From Chara braunii (lineage: Eukaryota > Streptophyta > Charophyceae > Charales > Characeae), in assembly GCA_003427395.1 (NCBI GenBank), contig BFEA01000104.1, positions 205,745 through 228,219 on the forward strand: DNA of 22,475 nucleotides, given 5' to 3'. The position numbers were made by a program, and so were the translations under genes. Shown here piece by piece: positions 1-7,591 of this stretch; position 1 is the stretch's first letter, and every line of letters begins with the position of its first letter. The notes beneath the pieces were generated by a model. The model ran no database searches, had not been told where the DNA came from, and saw only the letters and a list, made by a program, of their open reading frames with translations.

Positions 1-68
1 AATATGTTAGTAAGAAGTGCACTCTATACATTGGTGTGGAGTTTGGTTGAAATGACCTTATGGTTTTC

Positions 69-608
69 TTATAAATTGACCTGAAAAATGGGGGGTCGGT
101 TAACCTTCTCTCGCATAGGCTGCATCAGGGTTCTCTTGAGGGGTGCTACCGTGTCTATCTCATCCAGGGTGCACTTCATTTCGAACTTTTTGGGGGCCCT
201 TTTCTTAGGTGATTTTGGCGAGGTGGACGCTTCTTTCTTTTTCTCCACCGCTTTCGCATCGGTCATTGACTGGTCATTGTCGCCGCTTTTCACCTCCATA
301 CTTTCCGTCACGCTTGCTTGGTTCTCAGATGTCTCAGCCCCGACCTGCGTCCTCACTCCTAGGCAGGGCCTCTCCTCCTCGGCCTGTGTATCTATGAACT
401 TGATGCTTGATACTTGGGGTTCCCTAATGGACAATCCCCCCGGTGACTCCACCATTTGGATGTGAGCCGCGCTGGAGGAGCCTCCGACCTCCGGCTTCTT
501 TCCTAGCCTAGCCTCTTGAAGGGCCACCCTCTGGTCCACGTTCACCTTCATCGATGGATAGAAGGAGACCGCCTCTCCGCTATCTCCCCACAGAACCCAC
601 TTGTCCAT
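69..608 (-). CDS. Hypothetical 179-aa protein with basic nuclear-signal-like patch
   Basis: An uninterrupted frame runs from an ATG at 608 to TAA at 71-69 and is the last gene of the minus-strand block. I do not recognise the family. The N-terminal third is mixed, the middle (about residues 70-120) is polar and acidic, and residues 121-145 are Lys/Pro-rich, with KSPKKRAPKK at 132-141 resembling a nuclear localisation signal. The C-terminus is again basic. There is no signal peptide or membrane segment. It lacks the motifs of the paralogue array further upstream, so it is probably a separate accessory or nucleic-acid-associated protein. It is separated from the preceding gene by 61 bases, one of the longer gaps in the block. 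Coding status is supported by intact length and position; function is unknown. Confidence 0.55.
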   Translation of the reverse strand: MDKWVLWGDSGEAVSFYPSMKVNVDQRVALQEARLGKKPEVGGSSSAAHIQMVESPGGLSIREPQVSSIKFIDTQAEEERPCLGVRTQVGAETSENQASVTESMEVKSGDNDQSMTDAKAVEKKKEASTSPKSPKKRAPKKFEMKCTLDEIDTVAPLKRTLMQPMREKVNRPPIFQVNL

Positions 609-635
609 CGAAAAAAAGTGCCTCTAGACCCAAGT

Positions 636-643
636 TGACGTCA
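636..643. promoter_or_regulatory. TGACGTCA palindrome (CRE/bZIP-like site)
   Basis: The perfect octamer TGACGTCA, the classical ATF/CREB or plant bZIP binding core, lies in the 61-base spacer between the Arg/Gly-rich gene and the 608-69 gene, 27 bases upstream of the latter's ATG. A chance octamer is quite possible; its place in one of the few real intergenic gaps is the only support. Confidence 0.2.
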
Positions 644-669
644 TAATAGGGCACCCGTCGGTCGTCATA

Positions 670-1680
670 TTAGTGAAAATAAGGACCTTCCATAGATCCA
701 TCGGTTGTCGGATCGTATGGTTTGTACCACAAGGGATCGGGCTCCTCTACCCGGCCTCGAGGTCTTGATGACTCCCAGGGGTCTTCCCCGTAGCGGCCCC
801 GCTCATCCGGCCAGTCCGCATCCCATCGAGCGTGGCCCTGTCCTCTAAAACTCCTTCGGGCCTCCATCCCTTGACTCCTGCCTGTTATCTCGCCAGGTGC
901 CCATGCCTCTTCTGCTTCTCTTACGGCCCATCTTCATGCCCTGCTACATGTCTCCGCCGGCCTTTCGTCTCTAAGACCCCTTCTATTTGGTCCCCCTTCT
1001 TCTTCCCGCTGGAGTGGTCGGTACCCTCCCCTGTCTCTTGAAAATTTCGGGGCTTCTCCCATTCTTGCGCCCGACAAATCCCCCCACCGAGATTCCATAG
1101 GGAGGCCTCTTGATCCCTCGATCGTCCCTTCCCGCGCAGGCACTCGCCTTTCTTTGCCAGTTCTTGGTCCCACTAAGGCCTGCCTTTCACTGGCGACGCC
1201 CTCCGGAATCCTATCGGCCCATCTCCGCGGCCGGCCGTCGGCCTCGGCTGACCCCCCCTCTCGCAGGTCTCTCCCGCCCCGACACACTTCTTCCTCTCCC
1301 CTAAGCGGTCGATATCCCCGTCTATCTCTAGAAAATTCTCGTGCTTCCTCTAATCGGGCGTCCGCATCCATCACGTCAGCCCACCAGGACTCCACTGGGA
1401 CGCCTCTCGCAGCTTCGGCTACCCCTTTGTTTACCAGCACCCGTGGCCCCACATCTTTGTGCACTCGCACTTCCGCGCCGGCCCTTTGCCCCTCCGAAGC
1501 TGGTCTCTCCCCCGGAGCCATATTCGGCCCCCCCTCGACTCTTTCTAGCGCCTCCGCCCCCTAAGTCATCTCTTCCACTGCCCTACTTAGACTGGCCCCT
1601 AACTCGGGGCTCTTCATTATCCCCCCTCTTTCAGTGGTTTCCGGCGGACTAGGGAGGCCAGCCCCCACTTCATTCTCCAT
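670..1680 (-). pseudogene. Arg/Gly/Glu-rich gene with internal duplication, two in-frame stops
   Basis: One frame runs from an ATG at 1680, 19 bases after the previous stop, to TAA at 672-670 (337 codons). It is interrupted by TAG at 1563-1561 (codon 40) and TGA at 936-934 (codon 249). The longest open piece begins at an ATG at 1521. The product is highly charged, rich in Arg, Gly and Glu, with few hydrophobic residues. It holds a duplicated segment of about 99 residues: the copy at 1407-1288 ends FSRDRRGYRPLRGEEE and the copy at 1110-997 ends FSRDRGGYRPLQREEE. The part after the TGA stays charged and ends in a Pro/Tyr-rich tail. Composition suggests a disordered or RNA-binding-like protein, which is inference. 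It could instead be two or three separate small ORFs. Confidence 0.5.
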
Positions 1681-1699
1681 GCACCCTTATCGGCACTTT

Positions 1700-2590
1700 C
1701 TAGTCGCTTCTCTCCCTATCGTCCGTGTCACTTTCCGGCTTACCCTTCTCACTACTCTCTGCGTTGTCTTCCGAGCTCTCTTCCTCCTCCGATCCCTCCT
1801 TCCCCTCACTAGAGTCCTCGTTAGCACTTTCTCCCCCCGACTCCTCACTGGTTACCGTCCACCAAGAATCTTTCAGTTTCTTCTCCTCGCTAGCGGCCAA
1901 TGCAAGATTTACGATCTCAAGATCTGAAATGCCCCTAATCCCTTCCTGCACACACCTCCTAATCAGATCCCTGTCCACATCACCTGCCTGCCCGGAGAAT
2001 AGGGGCTTGATGAATTCCCCAACCCGGGCCCACCACTCGAAGTCGGTGTCTTCTCTCGACTCCCAGCACAGGGTAAATAGCTCGTGGCCCCCGTCTTCTC
2101 CCAAAGGGAATTTTTCTATCACCTGACCCCTTAATCGGACTTTCCTCACGGTCTCGTCGTCATCATAGAGAAGCCGATAAGCCCAGTTAGGGATGTGCCA
2201 AGTCCTCCCGTGGGCTGTCCTTGGGACTTCCTCCCTCCCTCGGTACTCTACCTTATCAATCACGTGGTCTCCGGTGCCAACTCTCCTCAATCTTTGCACT
2301 CGTTCTAGAGCTCTTTCGGTGATGCCTAGAGGATCTTTCCCTTCAGCTAATTCAGTTGCGAAGATTAGCCGGGCGTCAGGGGACAAAAAGATTTTCGCCT
2401 TCCTCGTGCAGCGGTTCCCCTCGGATGTTACTTTGAATCTGACCACCGTCTCTTGCTCGTAAATTTCGATGAACTCGGTAGTCACCTCTCCTCCTCCTCT
2501 AATTCTAGGGAGAATCACTCCATATCTTCCTCCCCACGTTAGAGCCCTATCATGGGTACCGTAAGGATCTCCCTTCTTGTATCTAATCAT
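1700..2590 (-). CDS. Paralogue-array protein with acidic C-terminal tail (296 aa)
   Basis: This is the longest intact gene of the block, ATG at 2590 to TAG at 1702-1700, starting 7 bases after the previous gene's stop. Residues 1-210 match the shared fold of the array: a strand ending AKIFLS (65-70), EEVPR (120-124), an IPNWAYRLLY segment (133-142) and a Trp/Cys-containing helix near 170-185 that corresponds to the WxYTxCxD motif of other members. The closest array member is the 4006-3248 gene, which shares an LPR strand near residue 28 and the same motif order. Residues 248-296 form a Ser/Glu/Asp-rich tail not seen in the others, resembling nuclear or activator-type acidic tails. No known family is recognised. 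Confidence 0.65.
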   Translation of the reverse strand: MIRYKKGDPYGTHDRALTWGGRYGVILPRIRGGGEVTTEFIEIYEQETVVRFKVTSEGNRCTRKAKIFLSPDARLIFATELAEGKDPLGITERALERVQRLRRVGTGDHVIDKVEYRGREEVPRTAHGRTWHIPNWAYRLLYDDDETVRKVRLRGQVIEKFPLGEDGGHELFTLCWESREDTDFEWWARVGEFIKPLFSGQAGDVDRDLIRRCVQEGIRGISDLEIVNLALAASEEKKLKDSWWTVTSEESGGESANEDSSEGKEGSEEEESSEDNAESSEKGKPESDTDDRERSD

Positions 2591-2597
2591 ATGAGTC

Positions 2598-3074
2598 TCA
2601 CCTTATGCCTGCCAACCTTGTGGCGGCCTCAAGCAACGAGTCCTCGCACTCAGCGCGACCGGTCCCTTCGTCCCTTCGCAAAGTTTGTCGCAGAGCCTCC
2701 TCGTATTCTCCCGTTCTATCCCAAAATCTGGTCTCTACAAGGTGTGTCCTAGACGTCAGTGGTGTTCCTAGAAACCTCGAGTCCTCCTCGAACTTTCTCT
2801 CCACTTCCAACAAAGGCTCCCTCCAAGTCCTCGAGAATCTCACGCCACTTGCATCTCTAATTTGGACTGAAAAGGTAGCTAGCGTGGTCCTGCCCCTTCT
2901 TTTCCACAAAGCCAGGCGTCGGATCTCCACTAAAAACTCCTTCTCGGCGCGGACTACCCGGTCCTCTCCCAAGTTCGAGTTAAGCTCGGCACCCCCTTCG
3001 ACCCTAACCTCGCTTCCGTCCTCGTAGGTTTCTAACTCCCAACGAATCCTATTGGAGACGAACATGACTCTCAT
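2598..3074 (-). CDS. Hypothetical 158-aa charged protein
   Basis: An intact frame runs from ATG at 3074 to TGA at 2600-2598. The start lies 4 bases after the preceding gene's TGA in the string TGAGGGGATG, and the next gene starts 7 bases after its stop. The protein is rich in Arg and Glu. Around residues 45-75 it has an alternating strand pattern that may be distantly related to the paralogue array, but the EEVPR-type motif is absent, so membership is doubtful. There is no signal peptide or membrane segment. Tight packing on both sides is the main support that it is a gene. Confidence 0.5.
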   Translation of the reverse strand: MRVMFVSNRIRWELETYEDGSEVRVEGGAELNSNLGEDRVVRAEKEFLVEIRRLALWKRRGRTTLATFSVQIRDASGVRFSRTWREPLLEVERKFEEDSRFLGTPLTSRTHLVETRFWDRTGEYEEALRQTLRRDEGTGRAECEDSLLEAATRLAGIR

Positions 3075-3078
3075 CCCC

Positions 3079-3267
3079 TCACCGCGAAAGAAGGTCTATC
3101 GTGACCTCATCGAGGATAGTGATCGTGGCCGTTTCAAGCAGCTTGATCCTGACCAAGGACCCGGGCCAAGCCCTCCTTTCTTCTTCCCAGCAGAGAGCAA
3201 GGATCCTGTGAACTTCTTCCCTCACCCTATCCAACCCCACAAGCCCCTCAAGGTCCGGCTCGGTCAT
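3079..3267 (-). CDS. Small hypothetical 62-aa protein
   Basis: A short frame from ATG at 3267 to TGA at 3081-3079. An in-frame TAG sits six bases before the ATG, so this is the only ATG start possible. The start overlaps by 20 bases the predicted true end of the 4006-3248 gene, and its stop is 4 bases from the next ATG; both fit the packing of the block. The product is a charged helix-rich peptide with VRREEVH-like amphipathic character and no Cys cluster. It could be a genuine small protein or the last piece of a decayed gene. Confidence 0.4.
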   Translation of the reverse strand: MTEPDLEGLVGLDRVREEVHRILALCWEEERRAWPGSLVRIKLLETATITILDEVTIDLLSR

Positions 3268-4006
3268 CCCCTAACCTCCGTCGACGACACACAATCGCTA
3301 TCCGAATCAAGTCTGAGCGGTCCAACCCCGCTAGCTCTCCCTCGCAGATCTTACCTAAATACCTCCACGATATCTTAGATTCCCTCACGTGTTGACCCTA
3401 CCCTTTAAATGCATAACCCAGGTCCTCTAGAGTCGACCAGTTGTCTCTGTAGGGATCTCGAAAACACCAAGTTAACAAGGTGTGTAGGTCTGATCCCGTG
3501 AACCTGAACTGACTTAGGATAGAAACCCTTCTTCCTATCGCCCTCTTAACAGCCTCGGAGGGGTAAACCCGCTCAAAAATGAAATGGGGGACCTCTACCG
3601 GTTCGCTGGAGATGAACCGCGGTATTTCTTCCCAACCCCCGTAGGTCACTACATATTCCTCGTCGCACCCTGCATGAGGTCCCAACTCCTCCACTAACTC
3701 CCCCAGTCGGCCACTCACAGCTCTAGCGTCCCAGAGAGGGTCCTGCCCACCTCGTAAGCTACGTGCTATCTCAACAAGCCCTTCCTTGGAGAGGAATATT
3801 CGGGCCTCTTCCACTACAACCTCCCCCTGGCGACTCACCGCAAATCGTATGAACGCCTTACCACGCCGGACCTCCCCTTCTTCTCGCAGGAGAGTCTTTG
3901 TTGGTTCAGTCAACCGGGCCCTAGGTAGGGTGACACTGATAATCTCCCCGGTATCTTCTACGGGCTCTATGGACGCCCAAAGAGTTCTCGGGATCCTCCT
4001 TATCAT
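3248..4006 (-). pseudogene. Paralogue-array gene with in-frame TAG at codon 203
   Basis: An ATG at 4006 opens a frame of 202 codons ending in TAG at 3400-3398. The same frame continues open for 49 more codons to TGA at 3250-3248. The continuation is similar to the region after FSGQ in the neighbouring 2590-1700 gene, including an SDL..I motif and a following basic stretch, so the TAG looks internal. Motifs: TLPR near 26-29, ARIFLSKE (68-75), WEEIPR (125-130), VPHFIFERVY (139-148) and a Trp/Cys segment near 187-192. With the continuation the length (252 aa) fits the intact 247-aa member. The restored end would overlap the next ATG (3267), as elsewhere in the block. A CAG-to-TAG change would explain it; readthrough cannot be excluded. 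Confidence 0.55.
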
Positions 4007-4083
4007 CGGCCCTCGAAACCCCTCCGATTCACCACCTGCTCCTCTCCGAAGAGGCGGGCATACGAAACGTCCGCGACGAGGGA

Positions 4084-4731
4084 TCAGAGTCCCTCAAATT
4101 CCCTCAATGTTCCGAATATGGCGGATAGCTCACTCCTTGTGGGAACCCCCGCGTCCACGCACCGGGTATAAAGCCAGAACAAACCCCTAGCCCGCACCCC
4201 GGATTATCGAGTCGCTCTAAGCACCGCCACTACCCTTTCCTCCGGGTCTCTTAGGAAATAACTGGCCACGAATTGGGGCAGGTTCGCGTGAAGGACCCCG
4301 GAAGCGCGGGGGACCTCCGCGGGCTCGGCGAAGAATACTAGCGACCACGACTCGAAAGTCCCTTCCTCGTAGTCGGTTAGCACTAGGTTGTTGGCCAACA
4401 GCCTTGCGGACTCTCGGTACTCAAAGTGCGTAAGCCGCCCGGTCACTAAACCTCTCCAGACCTCGGTCCACCTCTCTTCATCGAAAAAAATGGTTGCTCG
4501 GATTTCTAGGAAGCGACCGATGTCAGGTGGGCCTCCTCTCTCCACACCCTCTTTCCAAGTGAGCCTTCGCGCTCGGACCCACACGTAGCCCCCTTCTCTG
4601 ATTAATCCCCCCTTCTCAACACTCATCCAATAAGGAGTCACCCGACGGTCTCCCGGAATCAAGACCTTCTCGGGGTCACCGGCCTCTATTGATTCTAGCA
4701 CCCCTTCTTCACTGAGGACGAACTTCACCAT
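4084..4731 (-). pseudogene. Paralogue-array gene with in-frame TAA at codon 176
   Basis: The ATG at 4731 lies 23 bases inside the end of the upstream gene. The frame is open for 175 codons to TAA at 4206-4204. It then continues without a stop to TGA at 4086-4084, and the continuation carries LFWLYTRCVDAGVP. That corresponds to LHWYYTCCVD in the intact 6142-5399 gene and to LWILYTHCIDQGIP in the 5394-4709 gene, so the conserved C-terminal motif lies after the stop. Other motifs: VLIPGDRR (23-30), YVWVRAR (49-55), RATIFFDEERW (78-88), AEVPR (138-142). The predicted product without the stop is about 215 aa. Function is unknown. Confidence 0.55.
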
Positions 4732-5394
4732 CGGCTTTCGTCGCCCTAAAGACCCACCTGTGATAATCTTCCGGAGAGAGAGTATAGGTCTTCTCTAAGG
4801 AACCCAGTCTACGAAAAATACCCCAGAGTCTCCTGCGCGGCGGAATACCCTGATCGATGCAGTGCGTATAGAGTATCCACAGGGCCCAGAAGGTAAGACC
4901 CAAACCCCTACCCCTCTCTAGAAGATGCACAATCTTTTCCTCGTCTAACCTAGGGAACAATAAGGACGGCACCCTCAGCGTTAAGGGGTATCTCGACCTT
5001 GGGAGTTCTCCTTCCCTCACGAACCTTTCCCTTTCCACGGACACAAACGCATATCGCTCTCTTACCCTACTTACCCATTCTCCTCTCACCTCTCTCGCCT
5101 CTCTCAATAATTTTTTCATCCCACCCCCTTGTCCCAGAACTAGGGGTACTCCAAGCTTCGCCCAAGCTTTCGGTGCTATGAAAATAACCGCGGTTACCTC
5201 AAGGCTCCGTCCAACACCTTGGCCTTCAACCTCTTTGGACTCTACCCACACAAATTCCCCACTGACCGTGGACCTCCCCTCTTCTACCTTGTTCAATCCG
5301 ACAGTTCCCCGTTGCTAGGGATCAGCCTAAGGGCCTCACGGTCTTCTAATGGGGACTCAAAGAAGCATCCCCCCTTTCTATCATGGAACACCAT
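4709..5394 (-). pseudogene. Paralogue-array gene broken by a frameshift near 5297
   Basis: The conserved body (5296-4709) has no ATG before its first motif; its frame begins just after a TAG and could start only at TTG. An ATG at 5394, four bases after the previous stop in TAAATAAATG, opens another frame of 33 codons ending in TGA just past 5300. That peptide contains ALRLIPSNGE, resembling the VLIPGDRR stretch at the same distance in the next paralogue. The two frames together make a normal-length member if one base is missing or two are added between about 5310 and 5290. Downstream motifs are GEFVWVES, AVIFIAPKAW, ELPRSRYP, VPSLLFPRL and LWILYTHCID. No canonical slippery heptamer is visible, so a mutation or sequencing error is likelier than programmed frameshifting. 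Confidence 0.55.
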
Positions 5395-5398
5395 TTAT

Positions 5399-6142
5399 TT
5401 AGAAGATCCTCTGTGGCACTCCGAAGACCCTTTGGTATCCGTAGTCCCTTCCTCCCTCGTGGTCCCGGGTGGACTCCCTAAAGATCCCGGCACAAATCCT
5501 ACAAGCCTTGATCCCGTACGACACCGGATTATCCACGCAGCAGGTGTAGTACCAATGGAGTGACCTGACGGAAAGCTGCCACCCCTTTTCCCGCACTATG
5601 GACCGTACTATCCTGTCGTACCGTTCTTCCTTCCCGCTCACCCTTCGAAAAACAAATGATGGGAATATGGCCCTGACGCACCTTGTGGCACGGGGATATT
5701 CCTCGTCTCCCGCGCAGGTCACCCTCACTTCGACGGGTGGGCTATGCCTAAGGGATTCAGCCTCAAAGATCTGCCTAAAAATCGGACCTGCCCGTGCCTC
5801 CCAATGATCCGCACGGTACCATCCCAAGACCAAATGAGTGATGTACTCGACCCAGGCTTCCTTACTCAAGTAGACCGTCCCTTCCGCACGGATCACCGTT
5901 CGCCTGGGTCTCTTCCCGTTCTGGGGCCTGTTCCGGGACCACCTGTCCCCCTCCCAAGTTGCTACTGCGAAACGAGCCCAGAGGAAAACCCCTCTCTCCA
6001 GCTCTACCCCCCTCTCGCGACCGGCTAGATACCGCTCTATGCGGTGGTCTAAGGGGACGCTGAAGCACTCTCGGTCTTTGCTTAAATCAGCTTTCTCTAT
6101 CCAAACTCCTTCTTCTTCAGTACCCTCTATGATTCTAACCAT
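5399..6142 (-). CDS. Intact paralogue-array protein (247 aa)
   Basis: The best complete example of the array family, ATG at 6142 to TAA at 5401-5399. The ATG overlaps the end of the upstream gene by 8 bases (stop at 6137-6135). Motifs in order: an N-terminal FSVPLDHR segment (27-34), GVFLWARF (51-58), a Lys/Arg-rich insert (67-82), EGTVYLSKEAW (87-97), DEEYPR (146-151), FPSFVFRRV (160-168) and LHWYYTCCVD (195-204), followed by CRIC (214-217), a possible second half of a metal-binding or disulphide set. There is no signal peptide or transmembrane helix. I do not recognise the family; the alternating strands suggest a beta-rich domain with a helical C-terminus. It is probably co-expressed with its neighbours because of the overlaps. 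Confidence 0.65.
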   Translation of the reverse strand: MVRIIEGTEEEGVWIEKADLSKDRECFSVPLDHRIERYLAGRERGVELERGVFLWARFAVATWEGDRWSRNRPQNGKRPRRTVIRAEGTVYLSKEAWVEYITHLVLGWYRADHWEARAGPIFRQIFEAESLRHSPPVEVRVTCAGDEEYPRATRCVRAIFPSFVFRRVSGKEERYDRIVRSIVREKGWQLSVRSLHWYYTCCVDNPVSYGIKACRICAGIFRESTRDHEGGRDYGYQRVFGVPQRIF

Positions 6143-6500
6143 CCCCTAGGACTATCTCCTCTATGATTTGAACTAGCGCTCTCCACTCGTCCGACCCGTC
6201 CAGGAAGGCGTCCCGAATAGTGGGGACTGGCCTACCCCCTCGCGGGTATGTCCTACACCCCAACGAGTAGAAATAGTTAATTTCGTAAGCTCCCAGCAGC
6301 TGCCTCTCAAGCTGCTCGTGACCGATCGCCTCCTCCCAGCTATCCAAATACCCTACCGCTCTATCTACACCCTCTTCTACGTACAAGGCTATGTCGAAGT
6401 GCCCGGTCCACCAGTAGAAGGAATATCACCACACATCTACTCCGCCGACATCACCTACACTAATTCCTGCGGGTTCAAACTCCAACGGCCTCAAGCTCAT
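6135..6500 (-). pseudogene. Second tandem-pair gene with in-frame TGA at a Cys position
   Basis: The ATG at 6500-6498 overlaps the TGA of the upstream gene (ATGA), which fixes the start. The frame runs to TAG at 6137-6135 (121 sense positions) with one TGA at 6428-6426, codon 25. The upstream paralogue has VDVWCYSF where this gene has VDVW-stop-YSF, so TGA stands exactly where TGC encodes Cys. Homology to the paralogue covers both sides of the stop: ISV near 13-15, YVEEG, WEEAIGH, YFYSLG, TYPRGGRP and DAFLDGSDEW. Without readthrough only the part from about 6386 could be made. Either a single C-to-A nonsense change or a recoded UGA is possible; no selenocysteine element is recognisable. Confidence 0.6.
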
Positions 6501-6856
6501 GGATCTGCCGCTCTCACCATACGCTTCACTATCCCCACTAGCACTTTCCATCCATCCGATCCATCAAGATAAGCGTCCGGAATCACCGGCGCCGGGCGAC
6601 CAGCTCTTGGGTAGGTTAGATATCCTAGGGAGTAGAAATACTTGAATCCGTAACCCCTCAATTCTCCTCGCAAACAGCAGGAGTGACCTATCGGCTCTTC
6701 CCACCCCCGAAGGAAGTCCTCCCCTTGATCTTGACCCTCCTCTACATAGACACCTACATTAAAGTCCCCAGTCCATAGTCTAAAGGAGTAGCACCACACA
6801 TCAACACTTCCATGTGTACACACACTAATCCATTCGGAAGTGGCTTCTAGGCTCAT
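6497..6856 (-). CDS. Intact member of second tandem pair (119 aa)
   Basis: ATG at 6856 to TGA at 6499-6497; the stop overlaps the next ATG as ATGA. The product is small and aromatic-rich: VDVWCYSFRLW (about 19-29), VYVEEG, WEEPIGH, YFYSLGYLTYPRAGRP and DAYLDGSDGW, with a short C-terminal helix. It is clearly homologous over its whole length to the following gene (6500-6135), so the pair arose by tandem duplication. No known family is recognised. It is the first convincing gene of the block in reading direction; an AT-rich stretch (TTTAATTATACTG) lies just before the ATG, too close to be an ordinary TATA box for this start. Confidence 0.6.
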   Translation of the reverse strand: MSLEATSEWISVCTHGSVDVWCYSFRLWTGDFNVGVYVEEGQDQGEDFLRGWEEPIGHSCCLRGELRGYGFKYFYSLGYLTYPRAGRPAPVIPDAYLDGSDGWKVLVGIVKRMVRAADP

Positions 6857-7591
6857 ACAGTATAATTAAAGGAAACCTCCTTAGATTTTTACTTCCTCTT
6901 GGCCACTCGAAAGACCACCACTAACCCGCGAGGAAGAGAAGTCTGTGAGCTCAGAAGGATCAAATGGACCAGAGAAGGAACGCAGTCTCACTCGACTATC
7001 TTCCTGTCCTCCCCCGCTGAGAGACTCCTCCCCACTCCCGGCCTAGAGACTAGCCGTGGACATAGGTTATCCCCGAGGAAGGGTGGCAACCCCCTCCCCG
7101 GAGTCGGACCGAAGTCACACACTCGCGCCCTATGTCCCCCACTGAACCGACCTCTAGTCCTAATTAGCCTATCCGGTACCACGCCTCTACTCGGCTCACC
7201 TCAGGCGTGGAATTACCCGGGTCCCAAGACAAGATCCACCTATGTATCGGAAATTGCTAGCCTATCTACTCCCTCCCCATTCTCCTCATCGTGAACTCTT
7301 CGCATTTCGTTCTCTTCTTCCTTTTACTCCTCCTGCAGCCTTTTTTCTCTCTTGGAATCACTGGAAAAAATCGGGAAATTTTAAAAAAGGGTGGGAAGAG
7401 CGGAGCTTTAGGAAGAGGCTCTCAGGTGAGGTTGATAAATATACGTACCTTGGGCCTTCAATACTCGTTATCGTAGTCTCAATAATCCCCCAGTTCCGAG
7501 TCCGAGAAATCGGCTAGACACCGGTCCACCTAGGAGTCGGCCTCCAATCCCTCGTCCAAGGTCCCCAAGTACCCCCCTCTTCTTGAATGCC
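6857..7591 (-). other. No clear gene; minus-strand splice-donor-like site at 7449/7448
   Basis: Between the 7996-7592 frame and the first convincing gene I see only short frames without ATG starts on the minus strand. The sequence CAAG/GTACGTAT on the minus strand (exon end at 7449) is a strong match to the 5' splice-site consensus, so part of this region could be an intron of a leader transcript. No clear acceptor was found. A T/A-rich patch lies at 7340-7390. Confidence 0.25.

Noticed and set aside
88-465. Plus-strand frames opposite the minus-strand block
   Set aside because: Shadows of the purine-rich coding strand; no packing or homology on this strand.
5285-5315. Programmed frameshifting in the 5394-4709 gene
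   Set aside because: No canonical slippery heptamer or evident downstream structure.
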